The notes under the pieces are model-generated. The model ran no database searches. It was given only the letters and a program-made list of their open reading frames with translations, and had not been told where the DNA came from. 57,169 nt of DNA, from the NCBI GenBank assembly GCA_016927865.1, contig JAFGLU010000051.1, positions 1 to 57,169 on the forward strand, in the 5' to 3' direction. Positions 44,549-53,766 of this stretch are shown here, piece by piece. Positions within the stretch are counted from its first letter, which is position 1; each line of letters begins with the position of its first letter. The translations under genes and the position numbers were made by a program. This stretch comes from Anaerolineaceae bacterium (GTDB taxonomy: Bacteria > Chloroflexota > Anaerolineae > Anaerolineales > Anaerolineaceae).

Positions 44549-45648
44549 TGCGTATGCAATACTGGACACGCCTTGCTCGTTTTGGATGGATCTGCATAGT
44601 GGCTGTTGTCATCGCCGGGTGCAGCAGCGATGGCTTCTTCCGTCCGCCCCAATCCACGCCCACGCCCATCCGCGCCGTGGTCCCACCGCTCGAGCAAACG
44701 AAGCAGGCGCAGGAAGAAACAGAAGCCGCCCCGATCCGTGACGATGAGCCGCTGCGCTTCAACCTGCCCACCCCTGGCCCAGCCCCCATCTCCTTGTGGC
44801 GCCCGCCGCTCTATGAAGTGCCCTGGGGTCTCACCCCTAACGATCACTTCTTCTTTACCCGCCCCATCGCCGCCGACAAAGTCAACTGGCCCCTCGCCGA
44901 TTATCGCTATGGCGGCATGTTCTTCAGCACCGATATCGTCCACACCGGCGTGGACATTCCCACCCCCAAAGGCACCCCCGTGCTGGCAGCCGGAGCCGGC
45001 AAGGTCATCTGGGCAGGCTACGGCCTGTTTTTGGGAAATGACTCCACCGAAGATCCCTATGGGCTGGCGGTAGCCATCCGCCACGATTTTGGCTACCAGG
45101 GCAAACGCCTCTATACCGTGTACGCGCACATGGATAAGATCCACGTGGTCAACGGGCAGATTGTTCAAGCCGGGGAGCTGATCGGCGAGGTGGGCACCAC
45201 CGGCTTCACCACCGGCCCTCACCTGCACTTTGAAGTGCGCACTGAGAACAACAGCTACCACACAACGCTCAATCCCGAGTTGTGGTTGTCTCCACCGCAA
45301 GGCTGGGGCGTTTTGGTTGGTCAGGCCCGCCACACCAGTGGCAGCTTCCTCCAGCGCAAAGAAGTTTGGGTCAGGAACCTGGAGACTCGCCAGCGCTGGA
45401 CGGTGATCACCTACGGCACGTCAACAGTCCACAGCGACCCCTACTACGGCGAGAACATGGTGCTCAGCGACCTGCCCGCGGGCAGGTATGAAATCACCAT
45501 TGAATACGAAGAAGAGAATTACACCCATCAAGTTGACATCTACCCCGGCGCAGTGACCTGCTTTGCCTTCCGCGGCGAATATGGCTACTCGGACGACCCC
45601 TTACCCACCCCCGAGGTGGAAGAACTCATGCCGCCCTACGAACCGTAA
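44548..45648 (+). CDS. M23 family peptidase, lipoprotein (second)
   Basis: A 366-residue protein. A signal peptide ends in lipobox VIAGC. After a linker of about 60 residues the LytM/M23 domain has HTGVDIPTPKGTPVLAAGAG, YAHMDKIHVVNGQIVQAGEL, and the second ligand motif in TTGPHLHFEVRTENN. About 100 residues follow the peptidase domain, beta-rich, unlike the first M23 protein. The start is the ATG at 44548, which overlaps the previous stop; the longer frame is a shadow of that gene. It probably trims peptidoglycan outside the membrane. Confidence 0.9.
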   Translation: MRMQYWTRLARFGWICIVAVVIAGCSSDGFFRPPQSTPTPIRAVVPPLEQTKQAQEETEAAPIRDDEPLRFNLPTPGPAPISLWRPPLYEVPWGLTPNDHFFFTRPIAADKVNWPLADYRYGGMFFSTDIVHTGVDIPTPKGTPVLAAGAGKVIWAGYGLFLGNDSTEDPYGLAVAIRHDFGYQGKRLYTVYAHMDKIHVVNGQIVQAGELIGEVGTTGFTTGPHLHFEVRTENNSYHTTLNPELWLSPPQGWGVLVGQARHTSGSFLQRKEVWVRNLETRQRWTVITYGTSTVHSDPYYGENMVLSDLPAGRYEITIEYEEENYTHQVDIYPGAVTCFAFRGEYGYSDDPLPTPEVEELMPPYEP

Positions 45649-45806
45649 GCATTCTTTGCGTCGGATGGAGCGATTGCTCCGCTAACCCAATTTCCACCTG
45701 ACCTGAGCGACATCCGACAACCGCATGTTGGATTTCGGGCAGTTCGCCAATCACAAACCGTAAACAGGCCTCCTCTCTCACGCCTGATGGCCGCCCTTAA
45801 TCCAAC

Positions 45807-46751
45807 CTACATTTCTACCTTACCGCTCCCAGTGTTCAAGCTGGCAATCGCAATCCCCGCCAGGATGATCACCCCGCCCACAATTTCCGGCACAGAGGGC
45901 AGCTCGTTTAGTACGGCAATCGCCAGCAGCGTGGTGCCAATCGGCTCGGCCAGCGTCGCCACCGAAACATACGCCGCGGGTAAATACCCAAGGGCATAGT
46001 TGAACGAAGAGTGCCCAATCAACTGCGGCACCAGGGCCAGCAGCGCAAACCAAACGTAGATCGGCGGGCTGAAGCCCACCACCGGCTGCCTTGAAGCCAA
46101 TGCCAGCCCCCAGAGTAAGATCGCCGCCACGCTGTACACCACGCTGATATAAGCCGTGACCGACAGCGCCGCCCGCACCTTGCGCCCCACCATCATGTAC
46201 GCCGCCGCCATCCAGGCCCCCACCAACGCCAGCAAATTGCCCAGGAAGGCCTTGCCCTGAAAGAAGCCCCCCAAATCAGGGCAGGCCACCCCGCCCGCGG
46301 TCAATTGACAGGCTTCACTCAACCCCACCAGCGTGCCGCCTGTCAAAGCCACCACCAGCCCCACCCACACCAGCGGGGTGAGCTTTTCGCGCAGGAATAC
46401 GGGCGAGAGCAGCGCCACCCACAACGGGGTCGTTGTAACCAGCACGACTGAGCTGGCTACCGAGGTCAAAGAAAGCGAGGTAACCCAGGAAACAAAATGC
46501 ACTGCCAGAAAGACCCCCGAAAGCCCCACCAGCACCCACTGCTTGCGGCTCATGGCGCGAATCTCATCTCGGCGCCCCCAGGCAAACGGCAGCAGCACCA
46601 ACGCGGCAATGCCCAGCCGGTAAGCCGCCACCACTACCGAGGAAGCTTCACGTTGGGCCAGGCGAATGAATACCGATGAAGTGGAAATGGCAAATATACC
46701 AACCAAAAGGACCAGGTACGGCGATAATCGGAGCTGTGATGGTTTGTTCAT
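45807..46751 (-). CDS. EamA/DMT family transporter
   Basis: A 314-residue protein with ten membrane helices in two EamA halves (about 10-140 and 170-305). Typical motifs are STSSVFIRLAQREASSVVVA in the first half and SVATLAEPIGTTLLAIAVLN in the second. Members export amino acids, other metabolites or drugs; the substrate is not known. It is divergent from the superoxide dismutase gene. The 45649-45806 gap holds no gene. Confidence 0.88.
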   Translation of the reverse strand: MNKPSQLRLSPYLVLLVGIFAISTSSVFIRLAQREASSVVVAAYRLGIAALVLLPFAWGRRDEIRAMSRKQWVLVGLSGVFLAVHFVSWVTSLSLTSVASSVVLVTTTPLWVALLSPVFLREKLTPLVWVGLVVALTGGTLVGLSEACQLTAGGVACPDLGGFFQGKAFLGNLLALVGAWMAAAYMMVGRKVRAALSVTAYISVVYSVAAILLWGLALASRQPVVGFSPPIYVWFALLALVPQLIGHSSFNYALGYLPAAYVSVATLAEPIGTTLLAIAVLNELPSVPEIVGGVIILAGIAIASLNTGSGKVEM

Positions 46752-46770
46752 GAGAGTTCTTTCATATTAT

Positions 46771-46799
46771 TTGACAAAATTTATCCGTTTCATTAGAAT
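46771..46799 (+). promoter_or_regulatory. Promoter of superoxide dismutase-ferredoxin
   Basis: TTGACA (46771-46776), a 17-base spacer and TAGAAT (46794-46799). The leader would be about 80 bases. A second TATAAT lies at about 46863-46868, close to the ribosome-binding site, without a good -35. Confidence 0.65.
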
Positions 46800-46885
46800 T
46801 ACTTGGCCGAGATCAATAATCTCCAATTTGTGAGGTTTTTCGGCGCTGCAAACTGAAAATCTATTATAATAAAAGGAGCAACGAA

Positions 46886-47491
46886 ATGGCTTTCGAAATC
46901 CCCGCTTTACCCTACGCGTATGACGCGCTGGAACCTTTCATTGATGCTCAAACCGTGGAGTTGCATTATAGCAAACACCACACTACGTACCTAAAAAACC
47001 TGAATACGGCGTTGGAAAAGTACCCGCAGTACTTTGACCACAAGCTGGAAAGCCTGCTCAGCAGCCTGGACAGCCTCCCGGAAGATATCCGCACCGTTGT
47101 GCGCAACAACGGCGGCGGGGTGTATAACCACAATATCTACTGGGCCATCATGGGGCCAAAGCGCGGCGGGGAACCGGTAGGCAAGTTGGCTTCCGCCATC
47201 TCCTCCACCTTCGGCAGCTTCGCGAGCTTTAAAGAACAGCTCGAGAAAGCCGGCCTGGGCCGCTTTGGCTCCGGTTGGGCCTGGCTGAGCCGCAAGGCGG
47301 ACGGCGGGTTGGTCATCCACTCCACCCCCAACCAGGACACCCCCCTGGCCGAAGCTCTCTTCCCCGTTCTCGGGGTCGATGTTTGGGAACATGCCTACTA
47401 CCTCAAATACCAAAACCGCCGCGCCGACTACCTCGCCAACTGGTGGAATGTTGTCAACTGGGAGGAGGCCGAGCGACGCTTTTTGGGCTAA
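46886..47491 (+). CDS. sodA: Superoxide dismutase, Fe/Mn family (Mn-like residues)
   Basis: A 201-residue enzyme that turns superoxide into oxygen and hydrogen peroxide. The four metal ligands are visible: H27, H82 (in VYNHNIYW), D165 and H169 (DVWEHAYYLKYQ). Glycines before H82 (NNGGG) and glutamine Q150 in NQDTPL are the pattern of manganese enzymes, rather than the AAQ/A pattern of iron enzymes. No signal peptide is seen, so it is cytosolic. AAAGGAG lies 8 bases before the ATG. It is followed 28 bases later by a ferredoxin gene. Confidence 0.95.
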   Translation: MAFEIPALPYAYDALEPFIDAQTVELHYSKHHTTYLKNLNTALEKYPQYFDHKLESLLSSLDSLPEDIRTVVRNNGGGVYNHNIYWAIMGPKRGGEPVGKLASAISSTFGSFASFKEQLEKAGLGRFGSGWAWLSRKADGGLVIHSTPNQDTPLAEALFPVLGVDVWEHAYYLKYQNRRADYLANWWNVVNWEEAERRFLG

Positions 47492-47519
47492 CCCTTTTTG
47501 ACTTGCACAGGAGGATGTT

Positions 47520-47930
47520 ATGACCCATGTAATCACCAGTTTGTGCCTGCGCGATGGCGGATGCCAGACAGTCTGCCCCGTCGAGTGTATTGTTCCCGGC
47601 CAGCCCGTTGAGGAATGGCCCTGGTTCTACATCGACCCCGACACCTGCATCGATTGCGGCGCATGCGTTCCTGAATGCCCCTGGGAAGCCATCTTCCCCG
47701 AGGATGAGGTTCCGGCGGCTTTCAAAGCCAAGGAAGGCCAGTTGCTCTCCATGCCGGTGGGCACTGAAGGATTTGATGTGGTCTATGATGGCACCAACCA
47801 CGACGGCGATGCCGTTCACCTGGAAGCAACCAAGGCACTGGCAGCCGGTGAAGTGGTCGATCTCACTCCTGCGAGCGCAGAGAACGCCCGCTTCTTCAAA
47901 GACGGCCCCGGCTATTCAGCGGCGGGCTAA
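47520..47930 (+). CDS. Ferredoxin with two cluster motifs (7Fe/8Fe type)
   Basis: A 136-residue electron carrier. First cluster motif C9-x5-C15-x3-C19P-x2-C23 (CLRDGGCQTVCPVECI), second motif CIDCGACVPECP. The spacing of the first set is two residues shorter than in the classic 7Fe ferredoxin (C-x7-C), so the type of the first cluster (3Fe or 4Fe) is open. The C-terminal 65 residues extend beyond a classic ferredoxin and carry no cysteines. ACAGGAGGATGTT gives a strong ribosome-binding site. It probably serves low-potential redox steps; the pairing with superoxide dismutase suggests oxygen-related control. Confidence 0.88.
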   Translation: MTHVITSLCLRDGGCQTVCPVECIVPGQPVEEWPWFYIDPDTCIDCGACVPECPWEAIFPEDEVPAAFKAKEGQLLSMPVGTEGFDVVYDGTNHDGDAVHLEATKALAAGEVVDLTPASAENARFFKDGPGYSAAG

Positions 47931-47948
47931 ACACAAAACAAGCCTTTG

Positions 47949-47982
47949 ATAAGGGGCAGGTCTACAGACCCGCCCCTTTATG
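47949..47982 (+). terminator. Terminator after ferredoxin
   Basis: ATAAGGGGCAGGTCT pairs with AGACCCGCCCCTTTAT (one mismatch) around ACAG. A short T run follows only on the arm. Confidence 0.6.
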
Positions 47983-47993
47983 ATAATAAGAGG

Positions 47994-48163
47994 GTGACTA
48001 CCTTGAGAATGTCACATTAAAATCAACATAGCCTGCGAGCTTGGGAATTGCCCCCACCCTCCCCGCCCATGAGTAGTTTTTTTGAGACACTTTGCTGGCG
48101 GGTCGCGTAGCAGGTGGGGGTGGGGTCACAAGCTCGAAAATGGAATGTGATATTGTCAAACTA
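47994..48163. mobile_element. MITE-like element B (about 170 bases, inverted relative to A)
   Basis: One end reads GTGACTACCTTGAG then AATGTCACATTAAAA; the other, reversed, reads GTAGTTTGACAATATCACATT in two parts. It aligns with element A (37791-38107) in opposite orientation, including CCCCACCC, ACCTGCT, then CGCGACCCGC near its middle, but lacks most of the A interior. There is no coding frame. The 27-base block at 48159-48185 that follows is shared with 36670-36696. Confidence 0.6.
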
Positions 48164-48223
48164 CTCAGCCAGAGGTGGAAGAGGCCTCCCTTTAACCTCT
48201 GAATAGTAACAAAAGAGGATTCC

Positions 48224-49678
48224 ATGACAGATAGTGAATGGCGTGTGGAAAAAGACTCGTTGGGCGAGGTCAAGGTGCCCGCCCAGGCCCTATACGGCGC
48301 GCAAACCCAACGCGCCGTGCTCAACTTCCCTGTCTCGGGGCTGCGCCCCTGGCGCGCCTTCATCTGGTCCATGGCGGTCATCAAGCGCGCCGCCGCCGAC
48401 GTGCACCGCGACCTGGGCCTCCTGGACGCCGAGCGCGCCGGGGCCATTGTCACTGCCGCCGCCGAAGTCATGGACGGCAAATGGGATAACCAATTCGTGG
48501 TAGACCCCTTCCAAGCAGGCGCCGGCACCAGTCACAACATGAACACCAACGAAGTGCTGGCCAACCGCGCCACGCTCCTCCTGGGTGGCGAACTGGGCAA
48601 GTACAAGGTCAACCCCAACGACCACGTCAACATGTCGCAGTCCACCAACGACTGCATCCCCACCGCCATCCGCGTGGGCTGCCTGTGGCGCCTGGACGAG
48701 CTTTTGGCCGCCGTGGATCACCTGGCTGCCGAACTGCGCGTCAAGGCCGCCGAATTTGACGACATCGTCAAATCGGGGCGCACTCACCTGCAAGATGCCG
48801 TGCCCGTGCGCCTGGGCCAGGAATTCGGGGCTTACGCTCGTGCCGTGGAGCGCGACGGCGAGCGCATCCGCCAAGCCGCCGAGGGTGTGCGCCGCCTGGG
48901 CATTGGCGGCACGGCCACCGGCTCGGGCCTCAACGCCCACCCCGAATACCACGCCCGCATGGTGCGCCGCTTGAGCGAGCTGACCGGGCTGACGTTCTAT
49001 GAATCCGACGACCTCTTCGAGTCCATGCAGTCCATGGCCGATATCGCCGCCTTCTCGGGAGCCATGCGCACCCTGGCCATCACCCTCACCCGCGTGGCCA
49101 ACGACTTCCGTCTGCTGGCTTCTGGCCCCTCCACCGGCCTGGACGAAATCCGCCTGCCACCCGTCCAACCCGGTTCAAGCATCATGCCCGGCAAAGTCAA
49201 CCCGGTGCTGGCAGAAATGCTCAACATGGCCATGTTCCACATGATGGGCTGTGACACCACCATCACCCTGGCGGCCCAGGCCGGGCAGTTGGAGCTGAAC
49301 GTGATGATGCCCATCATCGCCCACAACCTCTTCGAAGCCATGCAGGTCATGATCGGCTCGCTCAACGCCTTCACCGACAAATGCGTGGTGGGCATTGTGG
49401 CAAACCGCGAGAAAGCCGAGGGCTGGCTGGGTCGCAACGCCATCGTCGTCACGGCCCTCAACCCCATCATCGGTTACGCCGCTGGCGCAGCCCTGGTGAA
49501 AGAAGCCCTGGCCCGCAACGTCACTATCCGCGAGGTGGCTGTGGAAAAGGCGGAGCGCGGCGAGCTGCTCCACCGCGACACGGGCCGCCCGGTAACGGCT
49601 GCCGAGGTGGAAGCCGGGCTGGCCGATCTGCGCGGCCTGACCGAAGGAGGCATCGCCGGAGTGTCTGGTGGGGGGTAG
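48224..49678 (+). CDS. Aspartase/fumarase family lyase
   Basis: A 484-residue protein with the superfamily signature GSSIMPGKVNPVLAEML. The substrate residues include DPFQAGAGTSHNMNTNEVLA and NPNDHVNMSQSTNDCIPTAI. GAGTS and AVPVRLGQEFGAYARAV resemble aspartate ammonia-lyase, while SGRTHLQD resembles fumarase class II, so I favour aspartate ammonia-lyase (aspartate to fumarate plus ammonia) but cannot exclude fumarase. The length is typical. AAGAGGA lies 5 bases before the ATG. A strong hairpin follows. Confidence 0.88.
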   Translation: MTDSEWRVEKDSLGEVKVPAQALYGAQTQRAVLNFPVSGLRPWRAFIWSMAVIKRAAADVHRDLGLLDAERAGAIVTAAAEVMDGKWDNQFVVDPFQAGAGTSHNMNTNEVLANRATLLLGGELGKYKVNPNDHVNMSQSTNDCIPTAIRVGCLWRLDELLAAVDHLAAELRVKAAEFDDIVKSGRTHLQDAVPVRLGQEFGAYARAVERDGERIRQAAEGVRRLGIGGTATGSGLNAHPEYHARMVRRLSELTGLTFYESDDLFESMQSMADIAAFSGAMRTLAITLTRVANDFRLLASGPSTGLDEIRLPPVQPGSSIMPGKVNPVLAEMLNMAMFHMMGCDTTITLAAQAGQLELNVMMPIIAHNLFEAMQVMIGSLNAFTDKCVVGIVANREKAEGWLGRNAIVVTALNPIIGYAAGAALVKEALARNVTIREVAVEKAERGELLHRDTGRPVTAAEVEAGLADLRGLTEGGIAGVSGGG

Positions 49679-49690
49679 TTTTTCATCAAA

Positions 49691-49745
49691 TAGCGAAAAA
49701 CAGATGGCCTCGGGACAAAGTCCCGGGGTCATCTGTTTTTCGCTA
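49691..49745. terminator. Bidirectional terminator between lyase and ppgK
   Basis: TAGCGAAAAACAGATG pairs with CATCTGTTTTTCGCTA around an inner stem CGGGAC/GTCCCG. It serves two convergent genes. Confidence 0.8.
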
Positions 49746-49788
49746 AATCTCCCCGCCCTTGGGGGCGGGGCCGGGGGTGGGGGATTTT

Positions 49789-50532
49789 CTATTTTACGTG
49801 TTGGTAAGCGTACATCGCCGCGCCGACGATGCCCGCCTGGTTCAGCATCTGCGCCGGAACCATCGGCGTGCGAATCTTCATCAGCGGCGCGAACTTTTCC
49901 CAGCTCTTGCTCACCCCGCCGCCCACAATAAATAACTCCGGCCAGAACAAGTTCTCCAACCGGCCAAAATACTCACTCAATTTTTCGGCCCATTCCTCCC
50001 AGCTCATGTCCTTACGCTGGCGGGCTGCATCCGAAGCGCGCCGCTCGGCGTCCTTGCCGCGGATCTCAATATGCCCCAACTCGGTGTTCGGCACCAGGAT
50101 TCCGTCGGTGAAGATGGCTGTGCCCAGACCCGTGCCCAGGGTGACCACCATCACCACGCCCTTCGAACGCCCTCGTCCGGCCCCGAAAGTCATTTCAGCC
50201 AGCCCGGCCACGTCGGCGTCATTGGCAATAAACGCCGGGCAGCCGGTGGCCTCGCTGAACAACTTTCCGCCATCGGTGCCAATCCAGCTTTCATGCACAT
50301 TCGCCGCCGTATACATGACTCCAAAACGCACCACCGCCGGAAAGCCCATACCGATGGGCCCTTTCCACTCGAAATGCTCCGCCAGTTGTTTGGCCACCTT
50401 GGCCATGTCCTCAGGACGGGCTCCTTCCGGCGTAGGAATCCGATAGCGCTCCCCCACCATTTCACCCGTCAAAACGTTGACCGGAGCGGCTTTCATGCCT
50501 GAACCGCCGATATCGACGCCTAAGATTTCCAT
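49789..50532 (-). CDS. ppgK: Polyphosphate glucokinase
   Basis: About 247 residues of the ROK-related glucokinases that use polyphosphate (and often ATP) to phosphorylate glucose. Phosphate loop [12 protein letters not shown], the sugar-binding [30 protein letters not shown] and the ELGHIEIRG motif are complete. ATG at 50532 follows AGGAGG by 6 bases; the longer frame overlaps mltG. It lies 20 bases downstream of mltG, the last gene of the baseplate-J-like, ruvX, mltG, ppgK unit. Confidence 0.92.
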   Translation of the reverse strand: MEILGVDIGGSGMKAAPVNVLTGEMVGERYRIPTPEGARPEDMAKVAKQLAEHFEWKGPIGMGFPAVVRFGVMYTAANVHESWIGTDGGKLFSEATGCPAFIANDADVAGLAEMTFGAGRGRSKGVVMVVTLGTGLGTAIFTDGILVPNTELGHIEIRGKDAERRASDAARQRKDMSWEEWAEKLSEYFGRLENLFWPELFIVGGGVSKSWEKFAPLMKIRTPMVPAQMLNQAGIVGAAMYAYQHVK

Positions 50533-50552
50533 TTTATCCTCCTGCGTTTTGA

Positions 50553-51695
50553 TTACGGGCAAGCATTGCCCAGGTGTTCCTCATAAGTGACGGCAAAGTT
50601 ATGCCTCCCCGACCCGTCACAAGCCGCCCGAAAGTAGTAATAAGGCGATTGGGCCGGGTAAGCCACCGCGCGCAGAGCCGATAGACCCGGGTTGCAGATG
50701 GGCCCTGGCGGGAGTCCAGTATTCTGATAAGTATTATACGGTGAATTCACTTGAAGATCGCTGGTAGACAGTGGATTGGTCCACCAGGTACCCTGCAAGT
50801 CATTCCACCCCAACGCGTACTGCGCAGTGGGGTCGCTTTCCAGGCGCATTCCCGCGGCCAACCGGTTGTAGAACACCGAAGCAATCATGGCTTCTTCGTC
50901 TGAAACGATTGCCTCCCGCTCCACCACCGATGCCAGGATCACAGCTTGCTCCAGGCTCAAACCCTGATTAGCAAAGCCCTGCAAAACGTCATCGTCCACG
51001 CCGTCTTTGAAGGCCTTTGCCAGCCCCGCCACCAGGTCTTCTGGGCGCGCCGAACGGCTAAACTGGTAAGACCCCGGCAATAGATATCCTTCCAGGTTGC
51101 GGCTGCCTTGCCAACCCTGCGGCAGCAGTTCTTCGGGAGCCTGCCGCGCCAGAGCCAAAAATTGCTCCGCTGTCACCGAAAGGCCCGAGGTAGGCAGCGA
51201 AGCAGCCACCTCCTCCAGTCGCCAGCCCGCCAGAATATTGAAGGTCACTTCGCTGGGGGTAGCGTCTTGCAATGCCCGGGCAATTTCCACAGCAGGCATA
51301 CGCGGGCTCAAGCGAAAATCCCCCGCCTGCAAAGTTTTATCCATGCCGCTGTAAACCAGGAAACGCCGGAAGCTCTCAGAGCGATGGACCAGCCCGGCAT
51401 CTTCCAGACGCAGTGTCACCACATCCACCGGTTCGCCCAGCCCGATGGTGAAGTTCACCGTTTCGCCGTTCGGGTCGACCGGTTCGAGCAAGTAGGGCCG
51501 ATCAAGGGTCAGCAATTGCACCGAAAGCGCCAGGCGCTGGTTCATGCTCAACTGGCTGGTGGGCGGGCCGTAAAGGTCGGCTGCCATGCGCGGGGCAGCC
51601 CCCAACCCCGCCACCATTGCCAGCGATAACAGGCAAAACATAAGCAAGAAAGATAACAGCGCCACGCGGGCGCAGGATGGCTGCTTTCTTCTCAT
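50553..51695 (-). CDS. mltG: Endolytic murein transglycosylase MltG
   Basis: A 380-residue YceG-like protein that cuts nascent glycan strands in the membrane, setting peptidoglycan strand length. A membrane helix at about 12-33 ([19 protein letters not shown]) is followed by the LysM-like and catalytic region. The catalytic glutamate is in [11 protein letters not shown] (about 255-260), and the conserved [20 protein letters not shown] and [17 protein letters not shown] follow. The start overlaps the ruvX stop by 4 bases. Confidence 0.94.
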   Translation of the reverse strand: MRRKQPSCARVALLSFLLMFCLLSLAMVAGLGAAPRMAADLYGPPTSQLSMNQRLALSVQLLTLDRPYLLEPVDPNGETVNFTIGLGEPVDVVTLRLEDAGLVHRSESFRRFLVYSGMDKTLQAGDFRLSPRMPAVEIARALQDATPSEVTFNILAGWRLEEVAASLPTSGLSVTAEQFLALARQAPEELLPQGWQGSRNLEGYLLPGSYQFSRSARPEDLVAGLAKAFKDGVDDDVLQGFANQGLSLEQAVILASVVEREAIVSDEEAMIASVFYNRLAAGMRLESDPTAQYALGWNDLQGTWWTNPLSTSDLQVNSPYNTYQNTGLPPGPICNPGLSALRAVAYPAQSPYYYFRAACDGSGRHNFAVTYEEHLGNACP

Positions 51696-52117
51696 CGGGT
51701 CTCCCTGTGAGCCTCTAGATAAGACTGCAAGATCACTGCCGCGGCCAGTTCGTCCAAATGACCGCTGCGTTTTTTTCGCGAGACCCCCATGGCGATACGC
51801 GTTTGCTGTGCGGTTTGCGTGCTGCCGCTTTCATCCCACATCTCTACCGGCAAATCGGTTTGAAGTCGGATGGCCTCCGCCAGGCGAATGGCTTTGCGCG
51901 CCGCAGGCCCCACCTGCCCCTCATCGTCCAAGGCCTGCCCCACGATGATTTTCACCGCGCCCTGCTCTGCGGCAATCTGCGCAATGGTGGCGGCGTCCAC
52001 CGCTCGCGCCACATGGTTCACCACCGCCAACCCGCGCGCAATGGTGCCGGTCAGGTCGCTCACCGCCAACCCGATGCGCTTGTCGCCCGGGTCCACGCCT
52101 AACACCCGCCCGCTCAT
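51692..52117 (-). CDS. ruvX: Putative pre-16S rRNA nuclease / Holliday junction resolvase RuvX (YqgF)
   Basis: About 141 residues, RNase-H-like fold. N-terminal motif RVLGVDPGDKRIGLAVSDL with the first catalytic aspartate, the IIVGQALDDEGQVG loop and the C-terminal HLDELAAAVILQSYL with the last acidic pair. In E. coli YqgF matures 16S rRNA; in other bacteria it is called a Holliday junction resolvase. The start at ATG 52117 overlaps the upstream stop by 4 bases; the longer frame is a shadow. Confidence 0.92.
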   Translation of the reverse strand: MSGRVLGVDPGDKRIGLAVSDLTGTIARGLAVVNHVARAVDAATIAQIAAEQGAVKIIVGQALDDEGQVGPAARKAIRLAEAIRLQTDLPVEMWDESGSTQTAQQTRIAMGVSRKKRSGHLDELAAAVILQSYLEAHRETR

Positions 52118-53619
52118 TGGGTTTGCACTCCGATACGGAAAGCCAGGAAGGGCATTCGCTGCCACCAATTCGGCGACATCTCGATATTGGGGGCTTCCGA
52201 AAGCGCCAGCGTGCCTGAAAGCCATTCTGCTGCGTCGCCCCGACTGCGCCCGGCCAGTGCCTGGGCAATCTGCGTATCCGACCACTGGGCGCGCAGGGTG
52301 CGCGAGACCTTTACCTGCCAGCGTGCCGTGGAATTTCCATCCATCTCTGGCTGAGACAGCGGTTCAACGATCAGTGACCCATCCACCACCTGGTAACCCT
52401 GCGGGCGGTCAAATTCCAGAGCTGTTTGCGCCACCTGCTCCAAGTCTGCAACCTGAATGGTCCAGCCCGTATATTCGACCCGCAGGCGCAAGCGGGCAAA
52501 GTCGCCGGGCTGGCCGGGCTCCGGCTCACGGACAGCCTCCAACACCTTCTGCACATGCAACGTCTCCGCCAGCAGCAAGCTGTCGGCGCCCACCTGCTGT
52601 GTCAGTTCTTCCAGCGCGTCGGCACTGAGAGCCACCAGCATATCGGCGTAAAGATCTTCGTAATCCTTGGCCGTCGGCGCCAACCCACTCAGATCGGTGC
52701 CGCCTTCAATGGGGTCGGGGTTCGTCACCACCACAGACAGCCCGGTGTTCCCCTCCAGGGCCTGCACCTCCCCAGCTTCCACGTTGCCCGCGCTGCCCGG
52801 CGTCAGGGCGCACACCGGCGCTTGCGCCGTATTGCCCGAGCCTGCCGCCAGAGTCACCTCGCGCGTGGTGGCGAAACGCACCGCGGGCACGTCCAGGGTC
52901 ACCACCACCGTCTCAGCGGGAATGTCCACACTCCCGGCGGTCAAATTGGTGAATAAAACCATGCCGTCGGCTGTGCGCCCCGGCAGACTCGTGGCGCCCG
53001 AACTAGGCACCTGCTCGCTGCCCTCCACCACCACGCTGGTCTCGCGCGCGGGCAGCCCTCCGGAAGGGTTTGCTACCGGAATGTTCGGATCGGCCCACAC
53101 GTCCAGGATCAGTTCCTGCTGGCTCGTTGCCGGCGCCAGGCGCACCTGGGCGGAAGGCAAGAAGAAAGCCATCAAGGCCAGCACCGACAAGGCCCCCAGG
53201 GTGAAGGCCCCCAAGCGCAACCATAATGGCTGAGCTTTCGTCGCCTTGAGAGCGGCACGCTGCTCGCGCAACGCTTCCGGAGGTACATAGGAGCGCCCCC
53301 GCTTGCGCCAATCCAGCCTCCGGGCCAGTCCGCGCGGTCTGCGCCAGCGGGCGCGTTGCGCTTGCTGTGTGCTGCGAAACACAGGGATACCCAGTTCTTG
53401 CGCGTACGCCATCACGTTTTCTTGGCGCGTGACCACACCCAACTGCGCGCCAAGGCCTGACGCCCGCCGCTGCAGCACCGAAAGGTCCACCTGCCGTCCC
53501 AGCACGTTCCCCCGGCGCGGCCAGATTAACAGGATGCGCGGAGCTTTGCTCCACCCCATCTTATCTCGCACCGATATGACATCGTCATGGTTTTCGAGCT
53601 GGATGATGTAAGTCTTCAC
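52114..53619 (-). CDS. Membrane protein with baseplate-J-like domain
   Basis: About 501 residues. An N-terminal soluble part (about 1-115; KTYIIQLENHDDVISVRDKM and RILLIWPRRGNVLGRQVDLS) is followed by a single membrane helix (about 130-150; LGAFTLGALSVLALMAFFLP) and an outer part of 350 residues. That part contains TAGSVDIPAETVVVT and ALTPGSAGNVEAGEVQAL, the phrase style of Baseplate J/gp47 domains (known from phage tails and contractile injection machines). No other phage gene is present. The function is unknown; it may be a scaffold or part of an envelope structure. GTG at 53619 is favoured; TTAAAAT lies just before, without a ribosome-binding site. It leads the ruvX-mltG-ppgK unit. Confidence 0.7.
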   Translation of the reverse strand: MKTYIIQLENHDDVISVRDKMGWSKAPRILLIWPRRGNVLGRQVDLSVLQRRASGLGAQLGVVTRQENVMAYAQELGIPVFRSTQQAQRARWRRPRGLARRLDWRKRGRSYVPPEALREQRAALKATKAQPLWLRLGAFTLGALSVLALMAFFLPSAQVRLAPATSQQELILDVWADPNIPVANPSGGLPARETSVVVEGSEQVPSSGATSLPGRTADGMVLFTNLTAGSVDIPAETVVVTLDVPAVRFATTREVTLAAGSGNTAQAPVCALTPGSAGNVEAGEVQALEGNTGLSVVVTNPDPIEGGTDLSGLAPTAKDYEDLYADMLVALSADALEELTQQVGADSLLLAETLHVQKVLEAVREPEPGQPGDFARLRLRVEYTGWTIQVADLEQVAQTALEFDRPQGYQVVDGSLIVEPLSQPEMDGNSTARWQVKVSRTLRAQWSDTQIAQALAGRSRGDAAEWLSGTLALSEAPNIEMSPNWWQRMPFLAFRIGVQTQ

Positions 53620-53671
53620 AAAGTTTATTTTAACGCATGTTGAGCGTTTCCATGCCGTCAATCATCGCACG

Positions 53672-53762
53672 TTGTAGGCGGGGTATCCTTACCCCGCGTC
53701 CTTCTTCCCGACACATGCCCTGGATAAACCCGACCTTGTAGCGCGGGTTCCTTACCCGCGTT
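53672..53762. repeat. Two REP-like hairpins after the lipoprotein gene
   Basis: GCGGGGTA-TCCT-TACCCCGC (53678-53697) and CGCGGGT-TCCT-TACCCGCG (about 53741-53760), each preceded by TTGTAG. They match the units at 26416-26554 and, like those, lie at the 3' end of a minus-strand lipoprotein gene. Confidence 0.75.
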
Positions 53763-53766
53763 CTTC

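Noticed and set aside
43250..44569. Minus-strand open frame of 439 residues
   Set aside because: Antisense to the TolB-like gene; G/Q/R-rich without motifs.
48290..49168. Minus-strand open frame of 292 residues
   Set aside because: Antisense to the aspartase-like gene, which has a full signature on the other strand.
52114..53619. Remnant of a prophage
   Set aside because: Only one baseplate-like domain, with a membrane helix, in a housekeeping operon; no integrase, capsid, terminase or att-like repeat.
53619..53661. Longer start for the baseplate-J-like protein
   Set aside because: The extra 14 residues have no family look and would place the start beyond the probable promoter; GTG at 53619 fits better.
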